A stretch of DNA of 64,000 nucleotides from Jeotgalicoccus meleagridis (GTDB lineage: Bacteria; Bacillota; Bacilli; Staphylococcales; Salinicoccaceae): assembly GCF_903994045.1 (NCBI RefSeq), contig NZ_CAJEWD010000008.1, positions 386,433 through 450,432 on the forward strand, written 5' to 3'. Made by a program: the position numbers and the translations under genes. Below the pieces are notes generated by a model, which saw only the letters and a program-made list of their open reading frames with translations, had not been told where the DNA came from and did no database searches. Shown here in pieces: positions 63,917 to 64,000 of the stretch (the first letter of the stretch is position 1; every line of letters starts with the position of its first letter).

Positions 63917-64000
63917 CTTTTTGTCTATTCCACATCGTTTTTGACACGTCTAATAGACTTTTCAACTCATTTTGTCTATTCGACATCACTTTTAACATGA
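63917..64000. repeat. 51-bp hairpin repeat running off the right edge
   Basis: TTTTGTCTATTC begins one copy near 63919 and again near 63970, 51 bases apart, each followed by a C/G-ACATC-ACTTTT-like stretch. Within a unit GTCTATT pairs with AATAGAC. At least one further unit may lie beyond the window. Confidence 0.6.

Noticed and set aside
1..64000. tRNA, rRNA or prophage genes
   Set aside because: No cloverleaf, rRNA-like sequence, integrase or phage structural gene was recognised in the window.

Overview
The window is a low-GC Gram-positive chromosome segment, almost certainly from a non-sporulating coccus of the Staphylococcaceae. The right two thirds carry conserved gene blocks in the order pnp-rnjB-ftsK-ymfF-ymfH-ymfI-ymfK-rodZ-pgsA-recA-rny-ymdB and ricA-mutS-mutL-hydrolase-miaA-hfq-gpx-hflX-ynbB, as in Staphylococcus. 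Several genes that sit between these in S. aureus (cinA, miaB, korAB, glpPFKD, glnRA) are missing here. That points to a relative such as Nosocomiicoccus, Jeotgalicoccus or Salinicoccus rather than Staphylococcus itself, but the genus cannot be fixed from sequence reading alone. Nearly everything is transcribed from the minus strand.

Layout. 1-1236: a partial unknown gene and a YdcF-like protein. 1354-24323: a visibly more A+T-rich accessory locus bounded on the left by a small lipoprotein, with a paralogous lipoprotein at 10194-10631. It encodes three asparagine-synthetase-like proteins without the N-terminal catalytic Cys, two ATP-grasp ligases of the cyanophycin synthetase/GshAB type, three large glycosyltransferases (a CgeB-like domain fused to a GT2 domain), four SH3/GW-like proteins without signal peptides, a heparinase II/III-like protein and an unknown beta-rich protein. 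24407-32803: a surface-polymer block with UDP-ManNAc dehydrogenase, a degenerate CapB-like ATPase, a CapA/Wzz-like membrane protein, a DUF6270-like protein, a TPR-GT4 glycosyltransferase and a TagGH ABC exporter. 32870-63497: conserved housekeeping genes for tRNA modification, mismatch repair, RNA decay, recombination and division. 47921-48740 and 63498-64000 are gene-poor and repeat-rich.

How the genes may work together (inference). The dehydrogenase would supply UDP-ManNAcA. The CgeB-GT2 and GT4 enzymes would build a glycan on the cytoplasmic face, the GW/SH3 proteins may hold the glycosyltransferases or the polymer, and TagGH would export it. The two kinds of amide-forming ATP enzymes (AsnB-like and ATP-grasp) suggest that carboxyl groups of the glycan, or an attached amino acid chain, are amidated or ligated. 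I know of no described pathway with this combination, and it is the best candidate for a new system in this window.

Regulatory elements readable by eye include many bidirectional or minus-strand intrinsic terminators, good promoters before tagGH, mutSL, ricA, the ABC exporter pair and the heparinase-like gene, and a LexA box over the recA promoter. Repeats include two neighbouring arrays with the same 41-bp period but unrelated unit sequences, and a possible IS256-family remnant among 51-bp repeats at the right edge.
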